64,000 nucleotides of DNA from an uncultured Marvinbryantia sp. (lineage in GTDB: Bacteria; Bacillota; Clostridia; Lachnospirales; Lachnospiraceae). This document shows positions 51,883 through 60,938 of this stretch, piece by piece. The stretch spans positions 62,001 through 126,000 of the forward strand of contig CALDMO010000016.1 in the NCBI GenBank assembly GCA_937915375.1. The letters run 5' to 3'. A model generated the notes under the pieces. It was not told the DNA's origin. It ran no database searches and saw only the letters and a program-made list of their open reading frames with translations. Every line of letters starts with the position of its first letter. Positions within the stretch are counted from its first letter, which is position 1. Position numbers and translations under genes: made by a program.

Positions 51883-52803
51883 ATGAACAAGAGGCAGAAA
51901 ACAAAAAAGATACATCAGAGCTTCGAAGACCGGATGGTCAGTGTCATATGTTATGTAATATTTGCTCTGTGCGCTCTGATTTGTATCTATCCGTTTTATT
52001 ACATCTTTATCAATACCATCAGCGCAAACGACCTGAGCTCTCGCGGAGCGATTTTATTCTGGCCGGAGGGTATTCACCTGAAAAATTATGCCAGCGCGCT
52101 GCAGATCGACGGATTGTTTCAGGCAACCAAGATTTCCGTGCTGCGTACCGTGATCGGTACGGTTTGTACCGTGGGCGCATCGGCATTTCTGGGCTTTATG
52201 TTTACACAGACTAAGATGTGGCACAGAAAATTATGGTATCGTCTGATTATCGCGACGATGTATTTTAACGCAGGTATTATCCCATGGTTCCTGATCATGA
52301 AGAACCTGCATCTGACGAATAATTTCTGGGGGTATGTGCTTCCAGCCATCGTATCGCCGTTCCACATTGTCTTAACGAAAACCTTTGTTGAGTCGATTCC
52401 AAAGGAGCTGCAGGAAGCGGCGGAAATTGACGGAGCAGGTATTTTGACTGTATTTTTCCGGGTAATGATTCCGGTTATTAAGCCGATTATGGCGACGGTA
52501 GCCATTTTCGCGGCAGTAAACCAGTGGAATGCGTTCCAGGATACGCTGCTTCTGGTGACAGATACAAAACTTTATCCGCTGCAGTTCGTTTTGTATCAGT
52601 ATCTGAATCAGGCAAGTTCACTGTCAGCGCTGGCAAATACAAGCAGCTCCAGTTCTCTGGCGGCAGCAGCGGCAACCACACAGACAGCGACCAGTATCCG
52701 TATGACGATCACGGTCATTGTTGTACTCCCGATTATGATGGTGTATCCGTTCTTCCAGAAATATTTTGTAAAAGGTATTATGATCGGCGCGGTGAAAGGT
52801 TAA
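51883..52803 (+). CDS. ABC sugar transporter permease, YtcP/LplC type (PUL 2)
   Basis: This 306-residue permease has six helices, the loop EAAEIDGAGILTVFFRVMIPVIKP and the subfamily ending YPFFQKYFVKGIMIGAVKG. Before the last helices it has an unusual serine/alanine/threonine-rich stretch (NTSSSSSLAAAAATT, about residues 252-266) that its PUL 1 counterpart lacks. It starts 21 bp after the first permease with GGAAGGAGAG upstream. Confidence 0.9.
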   Translation: MNKRQKTKKIHQSFEDRMVSVICYVIFALCALICIYPFYYIFINTISANDLSSRGAILFWPEGIHLKNYASALQIDGLFQATKISVLRTVIGTVCTVGASAFLGFMFTQTKMWHRKLWYRLIIATMYFNAGIIPWFLIMKNLHLTNNFWGYVLPAIVSPFHIVLTKTFVESIPKELQEAAEIDGAGILTVFFRVMIPVIKPIMATVAIFAAVNQWNAFQDTLLLVTDTKLYPLQFVLYQYLNQASSLSALANTSSSSSLAAAAATTQTATSIRMTITVIVVLPIMMVYPFFQKYFVKGIMIGAVKG

Positions 52804-52869
52804 CTCTCAGGATGATAACCGGAAGCAGTATTTTCCGGTTGCAATAAATTTTTATAAGGAGGATTACTC

Positions 52870-54579
52870 ATGAAAAAGAAAGTAGTATCAACAGTATTGG
52901 CGTCTGCTCTGACAGCGTCTATGGTTGCCGGCAGTGTTTCTACCGCGTTTGCGGAAGAGGCAAAAGCGCCGGAAGTATCCCATGATGAAGAACTGACACT
53001 GGAAGTGTATGACCAGGCAGCAAACTATCAGGGACTTCAGACCGGATGGTTTGGAAAAGTTTTGAAAGATAATTTTAATCTTGTCCTGAATATTATCGCA
53101 CCGCAGGTATCCGGTGATGGCGAAGCGCTGTATCAGACCAGAACAGCAGCGGGAAAACTGGGCGATATTGTTGTTTTGGACAACGCGGATATGCTTGAAT
53201 GCGTGGATGTCGGACTGATCGCCGATATCAGCGGAGAGATTCAGAATTATCCGAATCTGATGAAATACTGGGAACAGATCGAACAGTTTAATGCCAGTCT
53301 TGGTGAAGAGGGCGGTGTGTATGCAATCCCGTGTGAGATGAATTTAAACGGACCGACGGCTTACATGAATGAGACAGCAGGCGTTATGCCGAGAATCCCG
53401 TGGGATTACTATTCCGAGCAGGGCGCTCCGGATCTGAAGACAGCCGAGGATCTTCTGGATGTACTGCAGAAGATGCAGGAGGCGCATCCGACCAATGAGG
53501 CGGGCGATCCGGCATATGCGATCACACTCTGGAAAGATTGGGATAATACTTCTATGGATAATGTAAACCAGATGGCAAAATGGTATGGACAGGAAGTAAA
53601 CGGATCGGTTCTGATTGGCGCGGATAATACGATCACGTCGCTGACAGATAAAGACGGCGCTTATTACAAAATGCTGAAATTCTTATTTGAGGCAAATCAA
53701 AGAGGAATTATTGATCCGGACTCCGCAACACAGGATTGGAGCTCTGCCTGCGATAAGATGAAACAGAAGAGAACATATCTGACCTGGAATAACTGGATGA
53801 ATGGCTTTACGAACTCTCCGGAAATCGGTGAAAAGGGCAGCAACTATATGGGTATTCCGATCGCGGATATGAACCTGTTCCAGACATCTGATTTCTATTA
53901 CGGCGATGGACGTGTATTCGGTATTGGCGCGCATGTGGATGAAGAGACAAAAGTGCGTATTCTGGAATACTTTGACTGGCTGGCATCTCCGGAAGGATGT
54001 GTGATGCAGCATGCTGGTATTGAAGGAATGGTTTATACGGTAAATGAAGACGGTACGTATACATTGACTCAGGATGGTATCGATCGTTTTACCAAAGAAA
54101 TTATGATTCCGGAAGAACAGGGCGGCGGAAACTGGACAGATGGAAATAATCAGGTAAACCAGTGGATCGTTCAGAGTATAGATACTAACCCGCTGACAGG
54201 CGAGCCGTATGATACGAATCTCTGGGCTTCTACGATCGAAATGAATAATACCAAGACAACAAAAGAATGGGTTGAAAAATTTGGCGCAGAAAACGAAGTA
54301 AAATATATGGAAGAAAATGGTCTGATGAAACCGGTTGCAAGCGTAAACATGATTCTGGATATCGATACAACCGATATTGGACTGATCCGCAGCCAGTGTA
54401 AGACGATTATTTGCGATAATTCCTGGCAGGCTGTTTTTGCAGCAGACGAAGCGGCATTTGACGCGCTTTGGGATGATATGTGTACACAGCTGGAAGGCTT
54501 TGGCTGGAATGATCTGGTAGAATTTGATACCGCAAAATATCAGCCGGTTGTGGAAGCAAGAAAAGCGGCAGCTGAATAA
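52870..54579 (+). CDS. Extracellular oligosaccharide-binding protein (PUL 2)
   Basis: This 569-residue binding protein has a classical signal peptide (TVLASALTASMVAGSVSTAFA) with cleavage before EEAKAPEV and no lipobox cysteine, like its PUL 1 counterpart. The mature part begins with DEELTLEVYDQAANYQG and has aromatic-rich regions suited to sugar stacking (NLFQTSDFYYGDGRVFGIG, EYFDWLASPEG). It would deliver xylo- or arabinoxylo-oligosaccharides to the two upstream permeases. It is followed by a small terminator before the xylanase gene. The start follows AAGGAGG. Confidence 0.88.
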   Translation: MKKKVVSTVLASALTASMVAGSVSTAFAEEAKAPEVSHDEELTLEVYDQAANYQGLQTGWFGKVLKDNFNLVLNIIAPQVSGDGEALYQTRTAAGKLGDIVVLDNADMLECVDVGLIADISGEIQNYPNLMKYWEQIEQFNASLGEEGGVYAIPCEMNLNGPTAYMNETAGVMPRIPWDYYSEQGAPDLKTAEDLLDVLQKMQEAHPTNEAGDPAYAITLWKDWDNTSMDNVNQMAKWYGQEVNGSVLIGADNTITSLTDKDGAYYKMLKFLFEANQRGIIDPDSATQDWSSACDKMKQKRTYLTWNNWMNGFTNSPEIGEKGSNYMGIPIADMNLFQTSDFYYGDGRVFGIGAHVDEETKVRILEYFDWLASPEGCVMQHAGIEGMVYTVNEDGTYTLTQDGIDRFTKEIMIPEEQGGGNWTDGNNQVNQWIVQSIDTNPLTGEPYDTNLWASTIEMNNTKTTKEWVEKFGAENEVKYMEENGLMKPVASVNMILDIDTTDIGLIRSQCKTIICDNSWQAVFAADEAAFDALWDDMCTQLEGFGWNDLVEFDTAKYQPVVEARKAAAE

Positions 54580-54610
54580 AAAGTTTTGTGTAAACAATGA
54601 AAACCGAATG

Positions 54611-54638
54611 GGGGAACGGCAGGAGCTGTTCCCCTTTT
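54611..54638 (+). terminator. Small terminator after the PUL 2 binding protein
   Basis: GGGGAAC (54611-54617) and GTTCCCC (54628-54634) pair, followed by four T residues, 20 bp before the xylanase start. The short T-run suggests partial read-through. Confidence 0.65.
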
Positions 54639-54658
54639 ACTATCAGAAAGGAGAAAAT

Positions 54659-57649
54659 ATGAGTTTAAAAACAGTATTTGAACCATATTTTAAAATCGGT
54701 GCTGCTGCGCCGCTTGCTGCTTTTGAAAATCCGGCAGCAAGGCGATATATAAAAGAACAGTACCATTCACTGACCTGTGAGAATGATATGAAGCCGGAGC
54801 ATTTATTGGATGGGAAAAAAATGCTTGCAGATCCGGAAAAATATAACCTTACACCGGCCGTTGATTTTTCGAAAGTACGTCCGGTACTTGATTTTGCACA
54901 GGAAAATGGTCTGAAAATGCGTGGACATACACTTGTGTGGCATGCGCAGACACCGCGCTGGTTTTTTGCAGAAGGGTATCGCACAGAAGAAGATGCACCG
55001 TTGGCATCCAGAGAGGTAATGCTGGCAAGAATGGAAGGTTATATCCGCAGTGTGCTCACTTATGTACAGGAGACATATCCGGATTTGATTTATGCCTGGG
55101 ATGTGGTGAATGAAGCGATTGAGGAAAATGGTCTTCGCAGATCCTTGTGGTATCAGACCATTGGAGAGGATTATATTTTTCAGGCCTTTACCTTTGCAAG
55201 GAAGTACGCAGCTCCGGGAGTGAGCTTGTTTTATAATGATTATGATACGTTTTCAACATGGAAACAGGAAAAAATCTGCTCACTGGTATTGGAACCGCTG
55301 ATGGAGGCAGGACTGGTGGACGGTATGGGAATGCAGTCGCATCTGACGATGGATGCGCCGACGCCGGAGGGATACCGGAAAGCGCTGTGGAACTATGGTG
55401 CGCTTGGGATTCAAGTACAGATTACGGAACTCGATATTCATAACGCGGATCCTTCAGAAGCTTCTATGCATCGCCTGGCATTGCGCTATCAGGAATTTTT
55501 CCGGATTCTGACGGAGGCGAAAAAGACAGGGAAAGCAAATGTGACGGGCGTGACATTCTGGTGTCTGCAGGATGAAGAAAGCTGGCTGAGCGGTTTCCGC
55601 AAAGAACGTTCTTACCCGCTGCTGTTTCATAAGAATTATAAACCCAAAGAAGCGCATGAGGCGGTGCTTCGGGTGCCTGGGCTGGTGGAAGGCGACGAGC
55701 CGGATCGATTAGCTGGGGGAGAACGGTTTGCGTTTTGGGAGAAAGAACAGCATTATAAGAAAGAGCTGCATGTAGATCAGAAACATCCGCAGGCAGATGA
55801 TGAGAACGATGGCAGCATGGAACATCCGCTGCGCACGATTCAGGCGGCGGCAGACCGGGCGCTTCCGGGAACCAGGGTATGGATTCACGGTGGTGTATAT
55901 CGGGAATGTGTCCGTCCGGCCCGAGGCGGGGATGATGCGGATACGATGATTTGTTATGAGGCATGGAACCAGGAAGAGGTAGTGATCAAGGCTTCGGAAA
56001 CAGCAGAGCAGTTTACGAAGAGTATCGGTTGGGATTTGCGTCGTGACGATGCCGGACGGGAATTGTCAGAGAATATTCATATCTGGGAAACGAAAATTGA
56101 TCCCGATAAATTCAGAGGTTACAATCCGTTTTGTGCGGTGAACATTTTGCATGACCGTCTGTTTATTGAGTATGAAAAAACAGATATGACAACATATCTG
56201 AACCGCAGAGGCATGGTGTTTTGTGACGGAAAACCGTTAAAGCAGGTTGCTCTTTACTATCAGATGGCTACGGAAGACAATACTTACTGGGTGGAGGCAA
56301 ACGGGCAGACGATTCATTTCCGTTTAAAAAATGATGAAAATCCGGCAGATCATATCATAGAATTAACGTGCCGGGAACAGTGTTTCGCACCGGAAAAACC
56401 ATTTCTTTCCTATATTATAGTAAAAGGTATTACCTGCGCGCATGCGGCGACAGGAGCGCCGGTTCCGCAGCGCGGCGCCATTTCCTGTTTCCGCGGACAT
56501 CATTGGATCATTGAAAACTGTAAGATTGATTGGTCAAATGGTGTGGGGATTGATATTGGAAATGAGTGTTGGCATCATACCTATTGTGCGGATCAGATTA
56601 TCGGTCATACTGTGATACGCGGATGTGAAATCCGGGATGTAGGGGTGTGCGGAATTGCCGGAATGTTTGCAACGCATCTTTTGATCGAAGATAATCTGAT
56701 CAGCGGTACAGGCTGGCAGAAAATGGAATTATCCTGGGAAGCGGGCGGTATTAAGGTACATAACTGTGTGGATAGTTTGATTCGAAGAAATATTTTCACA
56801 AAGACTCTGCGCGCGGATCATTTGTGGATGGATGTTGCCAATGAAAACAACCGTATCACCGGAAATTTGTTTTTAGATGGGATAGAACAGCGGGAAGCGA
56901 TCTTTATTGAATGCAGCCGCGACGGCATCAATTTGATTGATAATAATATTTTCTGGAATGTGGAGGGCAGATTTGATCCGCGTGATATTCCACAGGAACC
57001 GGGTTCCACCGGCTGGTATAAGATGGAGGAGCATCCGGTAGTAAATGGTTATGCAGTATACGGAGAGGGTACAGACCGGCTGCATATTGTACATAATTTG
57101 ATCGGACGCTGCAGAGGAGCAGGATATTTTGCAAAACCAGTATCTTTCCGGATTACCTCTGCTGGAAGAGGCGGTACTTCCCGAGAAGCAAAGATTTATA
57201 ATAATATTTTCTATGAATGTGGGGAAGCGGCGATTAAATTTCCGACCAGAGAAAATGAGGCGCAGGGCAATTTGTATGTGAAGATGCCGGGAGGATATTT
57301 GCGAGTGCTTTATCCGGCGCCGGAAGTCTGTCTGGATCTCGCAGCATGGCAGGAGTTTTATGGATTTGATAAAAAAGGCCAGGAAGGCTGGTTCGAGATG
57401 GAAGTCGATACGGAAAACCTTACTTTGCGCTGCGAAAAGGCCAATACAGCTCCGCAGATTTCCCCGAGAGTCTGTGGTAAGTCAGACTATCTGACCGCTC
57501 CGGAACAGGTGATGGCAGTGGAGCAGGAAATGGAAGTATTGACAGACTTTATGGGGATCTGGACAGAGGGAAAACGTATTCCGGGACCAATCGCCGGACT
57601 TACAGGCGGGGTATGGTATTCTATTGATCCGAGAAAAAAGAGAATTTGA
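54659..57649 (+). CDS. GH10 endoxylanase fused to a GH120-like beta-xylosidase
   Basis: This 996-residue protein joins two catalytic domains. Residues 1-335 are GH10: TCENDMKPEH, RGHTLVWHAQ, acid/base E152 (DVVNEAIEENG), nucleophile E257 (ITELDIHN) and a TFWCLQDEESWL ending. Residues 368-996 are a right-handed beta-helix like GH120: HVDQKHPQADDENDGSMEHP, GGVYRECVRPARGG, then WMDVANENN with D725 and IFIECSRDG with E751, which match the catalytic Asp and Glu regions I recall for the GH120 XylC. There is no signal peptide, so imported xylo-oligosaccharides would be cut internally and trimmed to xylose. The ATG at 54659 follows AAAGGAGAAAA. An earlier start overlapping the previous gene is rejected. 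Confidence 0.85.
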   Translation: MSLKTVFEPYFKIGAAAPLAAFENPAARRYIKEQYHSLTCENDMKPEHLLDGKKMLADPEKYNLTPAVDFSKVRPVLDFAQENGLKMRGHTLVWHAQTPRWFFAEGYRTEEDAPLASREVMLARMEGYIRSVLTYVQETYPDLIYAWDVVNEAIEENGLRRSLWYQTIGEDYIFQAFTFARKYAAPGVSLFYNDYDTFSTWKQEKICSLVLEPLMEAGLVDGMGMQSHLTMDAPTPEGYRKALWNYGALGIQVQITELDIHNADPSEASMHRLALRYQEFFRILTEAKKTGKANVTGVTFWCLQDEESWLSGFRKERSYPLLFHKNYKPKEAHEAVLRVPGLVEGDEPDRLAGGERFAFWEKEQHYKKELHVDQKHPQADDENDGSMEHPLRTIQAAADRALPGTRVWIHGGVYRECVRPARGGDDADTMICYEAWNQEEVVIKASETAEQFTKSIGWDLRRDDAGRELSENIHIWETKIDPDKFRGYNPFCAVNILHDRLFIEYEKTDMTTYLNRRGMVFCDGKPLKQVALYYQMATEDNTYWVEANGQTIHFRLKNDENPADHIIELTCREQCFAPEKPFLSYIIVKGITCAHAATGAPVPQRGAISCFRGHHWIIENCKIDWSNGVGIDIGNECWHHTYCADQIIGHTVIRGCEIRDVGVCGIAGMFATHLLIEDNLISGTGWQKMELSWEAGGIKVHNCVDSLIRRNIFTKTLRADHLWMDVANENNRITGNLFLDGIEQREAIFIECSRDGINLIDNNIFWNVEGRFDPRDIPQEPGSTGWYKMEEHPVVNGYAVYGEGTDRLHIVHNLIGRCRGAGYFAKPVSFRITSAGRGGTSREAKIYNNIFYECGEAAIKFPTRENEAQGNLYVKMPGGYLRVLYPAPEVCLDLAAWQEFYGFDKKGQEGWFEMEVDTENLTLRCEKANTAPQISPRVCGKSDYLTAPEQVMAVEQEMEVLTDFMGIWTEGKRIPGPIAGLTGGVWYSIDPRKKRI

Positions 57650-57666
57650 CAGAAAAGAGGGAAAGC

Positions 57667-59166
57667 ATGAAATTATATATTAATGAAAATGAGAAAAAAG
57701 GAAAAATCTATCCGGAGGTCTATGGACATTTCAGTGAACATCTGGGAAGATGCATTTATGAGGGAATGTACGTGGGAGAAGATTCTAATATTCCGAATGT
57801 AAATGGTATGCGTACGGATGTTGTGGAAGCGCTCAAAGAACTTCAGGTACCGGTGCTGCGCTGGCCGGGCGGCTGTTTTGCCGATGAGTATCACTGGAAA
57901 GATGGAATCGGCCCGAAAGAAGACCGAAAAAAAATGGTAAATACTCATTGGGGCGGTGTGACGGAGGATAACAGTTTTGGAACACATGAATTTTTTGAAT
58001 TATGCCGGCAAATCGGCTGTAAGACGTATGTCTGCGGCAACGTGGGAAGCGGCAGTGTGCAGGAAATGAGTGAGTGGGTCGAATATATGACCTTTGACGG
58101 CATTTCTCCGATGGCAGATCTTCGAAAGAAAAACGGACAGGAAAAACCCTGGAGACTGGATTATTTCGGAGTCGGCAATGAGAATTGGGGCTGCGGCGGC
58201 AATATGAGACCGGAATACTATGGTGATCTTTATCGTAATTATCAGACCTATGTCCGCAATTATGATAAAGAGCATCCGGTTCTGAAAGTATGCGGCGGAG
58301 CAGATTCTTTGGATTACAACTGGACTGAAAAAGTATTGGAAACCTGCTTTGCCTCTCCGGCTCCAGCACAGGCGCATGGCTTTATGGACGGCTTATCCCT
58401 GCATTACTATGCAGGTTCAGAAAAGGGAGAGCATAAGGGAAGCGCAACTGATTTTGATGAGGCGACTTTTTATGCGACGATGACCAGAGCGTTGGGAATT
58501 GAGCAGGTGATTGAAAAACATGCGGCAATTATGGATCGGTTCGATCCGGAAAAGAAGATTGGCATGATGGTGGATGAATGGGGCTGTTGGCATGATGTAG
58601 AACCGGGAACCAATCCGGGATTCCTGTTTCAGCAGAATACCATGCGTGACGCATTGGTGGCAGCGGTCACTTTGAATATTTTTAACCGACATTGTGATCG
58701 TGTGCGGATGGGCTGTATTGCGCAGATTGTCAACGTTCTGCAGTCTGTTCTTTTGACAGACGGAGATCAGATGGTGCGTACACCAACCTACTATGTATTT
58801 CATATGTTCCGGGCGCATCAAGGGGCGCAGCTGGTGCAGAGCAGCTTGTGCGGAACTGCGAAGGTGGGAACAGAAGCAGACCAGGTGACGGACGTACATC
58901 AGTCGGTTTCTGTAGATGAAAATGGCAGACTGACCGTTACCCTGGCAAATGTATCTTTAAAAGAAGCACGTGAGGTAGAAATACTTTTGACGGAGCGCAC
59001 GCCGCAGAATCCGGAAGGAGTTTTACTGCATGGGGCTGTCAATGCATATAACCAGTTTGGAGAAGAAGAGAAGATTAAAGAAGAAACGTTTGATCAGTTT
59101 GAATTGACAGACCGGGGGCTGCGTTTTGTACTTCCGGCCTGCAGTGTAATGACGATTCGTTTGTAA
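57667..59166 (+). CDS. abfA: GH51 alpha-L-arabinofuranosidase
   Basis: This 499-residue enzyme has the GH51 start (INENEKKGKIYPEVYGHFSEHLGR), RWPGGCFADEYHW, acid/base E172 (GVGNENWGCGG) and nucleophile E304 (MMVDEWGCW), with a C-terminal beta-sandwich ending SVMTIRL. It removes arabinofuranose side chains from arabinoxylan oligosaccharides in the cytoplasm. I use the ATG at 57667 behind AGAGGGAAAG; an upstream TTG at 57646 overlapping the previous stop is less likely. Confidence 0.94.
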   Translation: MKLYINENEKKGKIYPEVYGHFSEHLGRCIYEGMYVGEDSNIPNVNGMRTDVVEALKELQVPVLRWPGGCFADEYHWKDGIGPKEDRKKMVNTHWGGVTEDNSFGTHEFFELCRQIGCKTYVCGNVGSGSVQEMSEWVEYMTFDGISPMADLRKKNGQEKPWRLDYFGVGNENWGCGGNMRPEYYGDLYRNYQTYVRNYDKEHPVLKVCGGADSLDYNWTEKVLETCFASPAPAQAHGFMDGLSLHYYAGSEKGEHKGSATDFDEATFYATMTRALGIEQVIEKHAAIMDRFDPEKKIGMMVDEWGCWHDVEPGTNPGFLFQQNTMRDALVAAVTLNIFNRHCDRVRMGCIAQIVNVLQSVLLTDGDQMVRTPTYYVFHMFRAHQGAQLVQSSLCGTAKVGTEADQVTDVHQSVSVDENGRLTVTLANVSLKEAREVEILLTERTPQNPEGVLLHGAVNAYNQFGEEEKIKEETFDQFELTDRGLRFVLPACSVMTIRL

Positions 59167-59181
59167 GAAAAGGAGAAGAAG

Positions 59182-60801
59182 ATGGAGCAGAAATTATATA
59201 TCAGAGCGTATACCCGGGAAGCAGTCCCGGGTATATATCCGGACGGGCTGGCGCGCAGTGTGCATTTCGCATACAGCTGTGACGGTATTCGGTTTGAGCC
59301 GCTGAATCAGAATTATGGTATTTTATTTGCCAAAGGATGTATTCGTGAAAATAATACAATCTGTCCGAAAGGATTGGAGCATCCGGGAATTTTAAAAACA
59401 GAGGAAGGTGCTTACCTTATTGCGGCAAAACGGACAGAGGAAGATGGAAGCGCAGAGAAAGAACCGCATGTTCTGTGCTGGGAAACGAAAGATTTTCTGG
59501 AATTTATGCAGATTGATTTTCCGGAAGAACTTTCACTGGAAGATTTTAAGGATACTGCAGAAGCAGAACCAGAATGGTATCCAGAATGGATGAGACGCTG
59601 GGGCAGAATAAAGAATGTGAAAATGGAGGTTCCGGAAGAGGTGACGGTTTCTTCTTTGGAAGAACTTCAAAATATTAAGGCAGAGGCTGTTTATTCGGAT
59701 GGTTCACGTATACAAAAACGTGTAGAGTGGGAAACAGAAAATCTGGATTTTTCGAAAGAACAGACCGTTCGTGTATCGGGAAAGGTACATCAGCAGAAGT
59801 ATCCGTTTCCGCTTGCCAGAGGATTTGCAGATCCGGTATTGCTTCGCTGGGAGGGGAAATGGTATTACATTTCAACCAATGACAATACGGATAATGTAGG
59901 TATCTATGTTCGTGAAGCAGATACGATACCGGAATTGTTTGCCAAAGACGTAGAAATGCATTTGATTCTGGATTTTGATGAAGAAAAAGATTTTGTCCAA
60001 ACCTTCTGGGCGCCGGAATTTCATCAGATCGGCGGGGAGCTTTATATTCTTTTGGCAATTGGCGGCAAGGTGTGGGCTCCGCAGTGTCATATGATGAAGC
60101 TGAAAAAAGGCGGTAAAATTATTGATCCAAACAGCTGGGAGACACCGGTACGGGTTTGCAGAAAAGATGGCAGTCCGCTGGCTCCAAATGGAATCAGTCT
60201 GGATATGACTTATCTGAATGTAAAGAGCGGTTCCTGGCTGATCTGGTCTTACCGGGAACACATTGGTACGGCGCTTGATACAGGCTCTATGCTGTATATT
60301 GCGCGTGCTGACGAGGCACAGCCGTGGCGTCTGGCTGGCGAACCGGTTCTTTTATCCAGACCGCTGTATGGATGGGAAAACGTAGAGGGAACGATTAATA
60401 ATGAAGGTCCGTATGCGTTTGTCAAAGATGGAATGATTTATCTTACGTATTCAGGAGGAGCAGCAAACGGATATTCCTATGCGCTGGGACTTCTGACAGC
60501 ATCAGAAGACGCAGATTTATCAGATCTGACAAGTTGGGAAAAAAGTATAACGGCAGTCATGTCATATTATTCTGTAGACGGTGAATATGGTCCGGGACAT
60601 AATTCCTTTTTCCGGGACGAGGAAGGAAATTTGATGATTGCCTATCACGGAGTGGAAGCAATTGACGCGAATATCCGCTGTACCGGTATCCGGCGTGTGC
60701 ATTTTGACCGCATGGGCAGACCGACATTTAATATGTCAGAAGAACGAGATGTAAATCCGGATCTTCGAAATGTTTTTATGCAGGTGAACATTTCTAAATA
60801 G
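59182..60801 (+). CDS. GH43 glycosidase with an inserted Ig-like domain
   Basis: This 539-residue protein has an unusual layout. Residues 1-115 look like part of a propeller (RSVHFAYSCDGIRFEPLNQ, LEHPGILKTEEGAYLIAAKR). Residues about 155-205 resemble a bacterial Ig-like domain (Big_4 type: EVTVSSLEELQNIKAEAVYSD, then RVSGKV). From about 210 the GH43 catalytic blades follow (LARGFADPVLLRWEGKWYYIS, FWAPEFHQIGGELYIL, ENVEGTINNEGPYAFVKDGMIY). ADP, APE and NNEGP carry the likely base, modulator and acid. No signal peptide. The likely role is arabinofuranosidase or beta-xylosidase. Start behind AAAAGGAGAAG, 15 bp after GH51. A stable hairpin lies in codons 10-18. Confidence 0.8.
   Translation: MEQKLYIRAYTREAVPGIYPDGLARSVHFAYSCDGIRFEPLNQNYGILFAKGCIRENNTICPKGLEHPGILKTEEGAYLIAAKRTEEDGSAEKEPHVLCWETKDFLEFMQIDFPEELSLEDFKDTAEAEPEWYPEWMRRWGRIKNVKMEVPEEVTVSSLEELQNIKAEAVYSDGSRIQKRVEWETENLDFSKEQTVRVSGKVHQQKYPFPLARGFADPVLLRWEGKWYYISTNDNTDNVGIYVREADTIPELFAKDVEMHLILDFDEEKDFVQTFWAPEFHQIGGELYILLAIGGKVWAPQCHMMKLKKGGKIIDPNSWETPVRVCRKDGSPLAPNGISLDMTYLNVKSGSWLIWSYREHIGTALDTGSMLYIARADEAQPWRLAGEPVLLSRPLYGWENVEGTINNEGPYAFVKDGMIYLTYSGGAANGYSYALGLLTASEDADLSDLTSWEKSITAVMSYYSVDGEYGPGHNSFFRDEEGNLMIAYHGVEAIDANIRCTGIRRVHFDRMGRPTFNMSEERDVNPDLRNVFMQVNISK
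59209..59235 (+). promoter_or_regulatory. Perfect inverted repeat just inside the GH43 coding sequence
   Basis: TATACCCGGG (59209-59218) and CCCGGGTATA (59226-59235) form a 10-bp perfect stem with a 7-nt loop, starting 27 nt after the first base of the start codon. It could slow translation, protect processed mRNA or be an intragenic operator; chance is possible. Confidence 0.4.
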
Positions 60802-60938
60802 GAAATAATTTCATATTTATATGGATAAGTACTGCAATTTGTCGGTTGCTTTTCAGAGTGCAGATGGATAAACTGAAAATTAGGATGGAACCTATTTGGT
60901 TTTGTCAGAAAACAGCAGGAAGAGAAAGGGCAAAACAG

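Noticed and set aside
29459..54579. Missing ABC ATPase as a sign of broken transporters.
   Set aside because: LplB/YtcP-type sugar importers normally share an MsmX-type ATPase encoded elsewhere, so absence here is expected.
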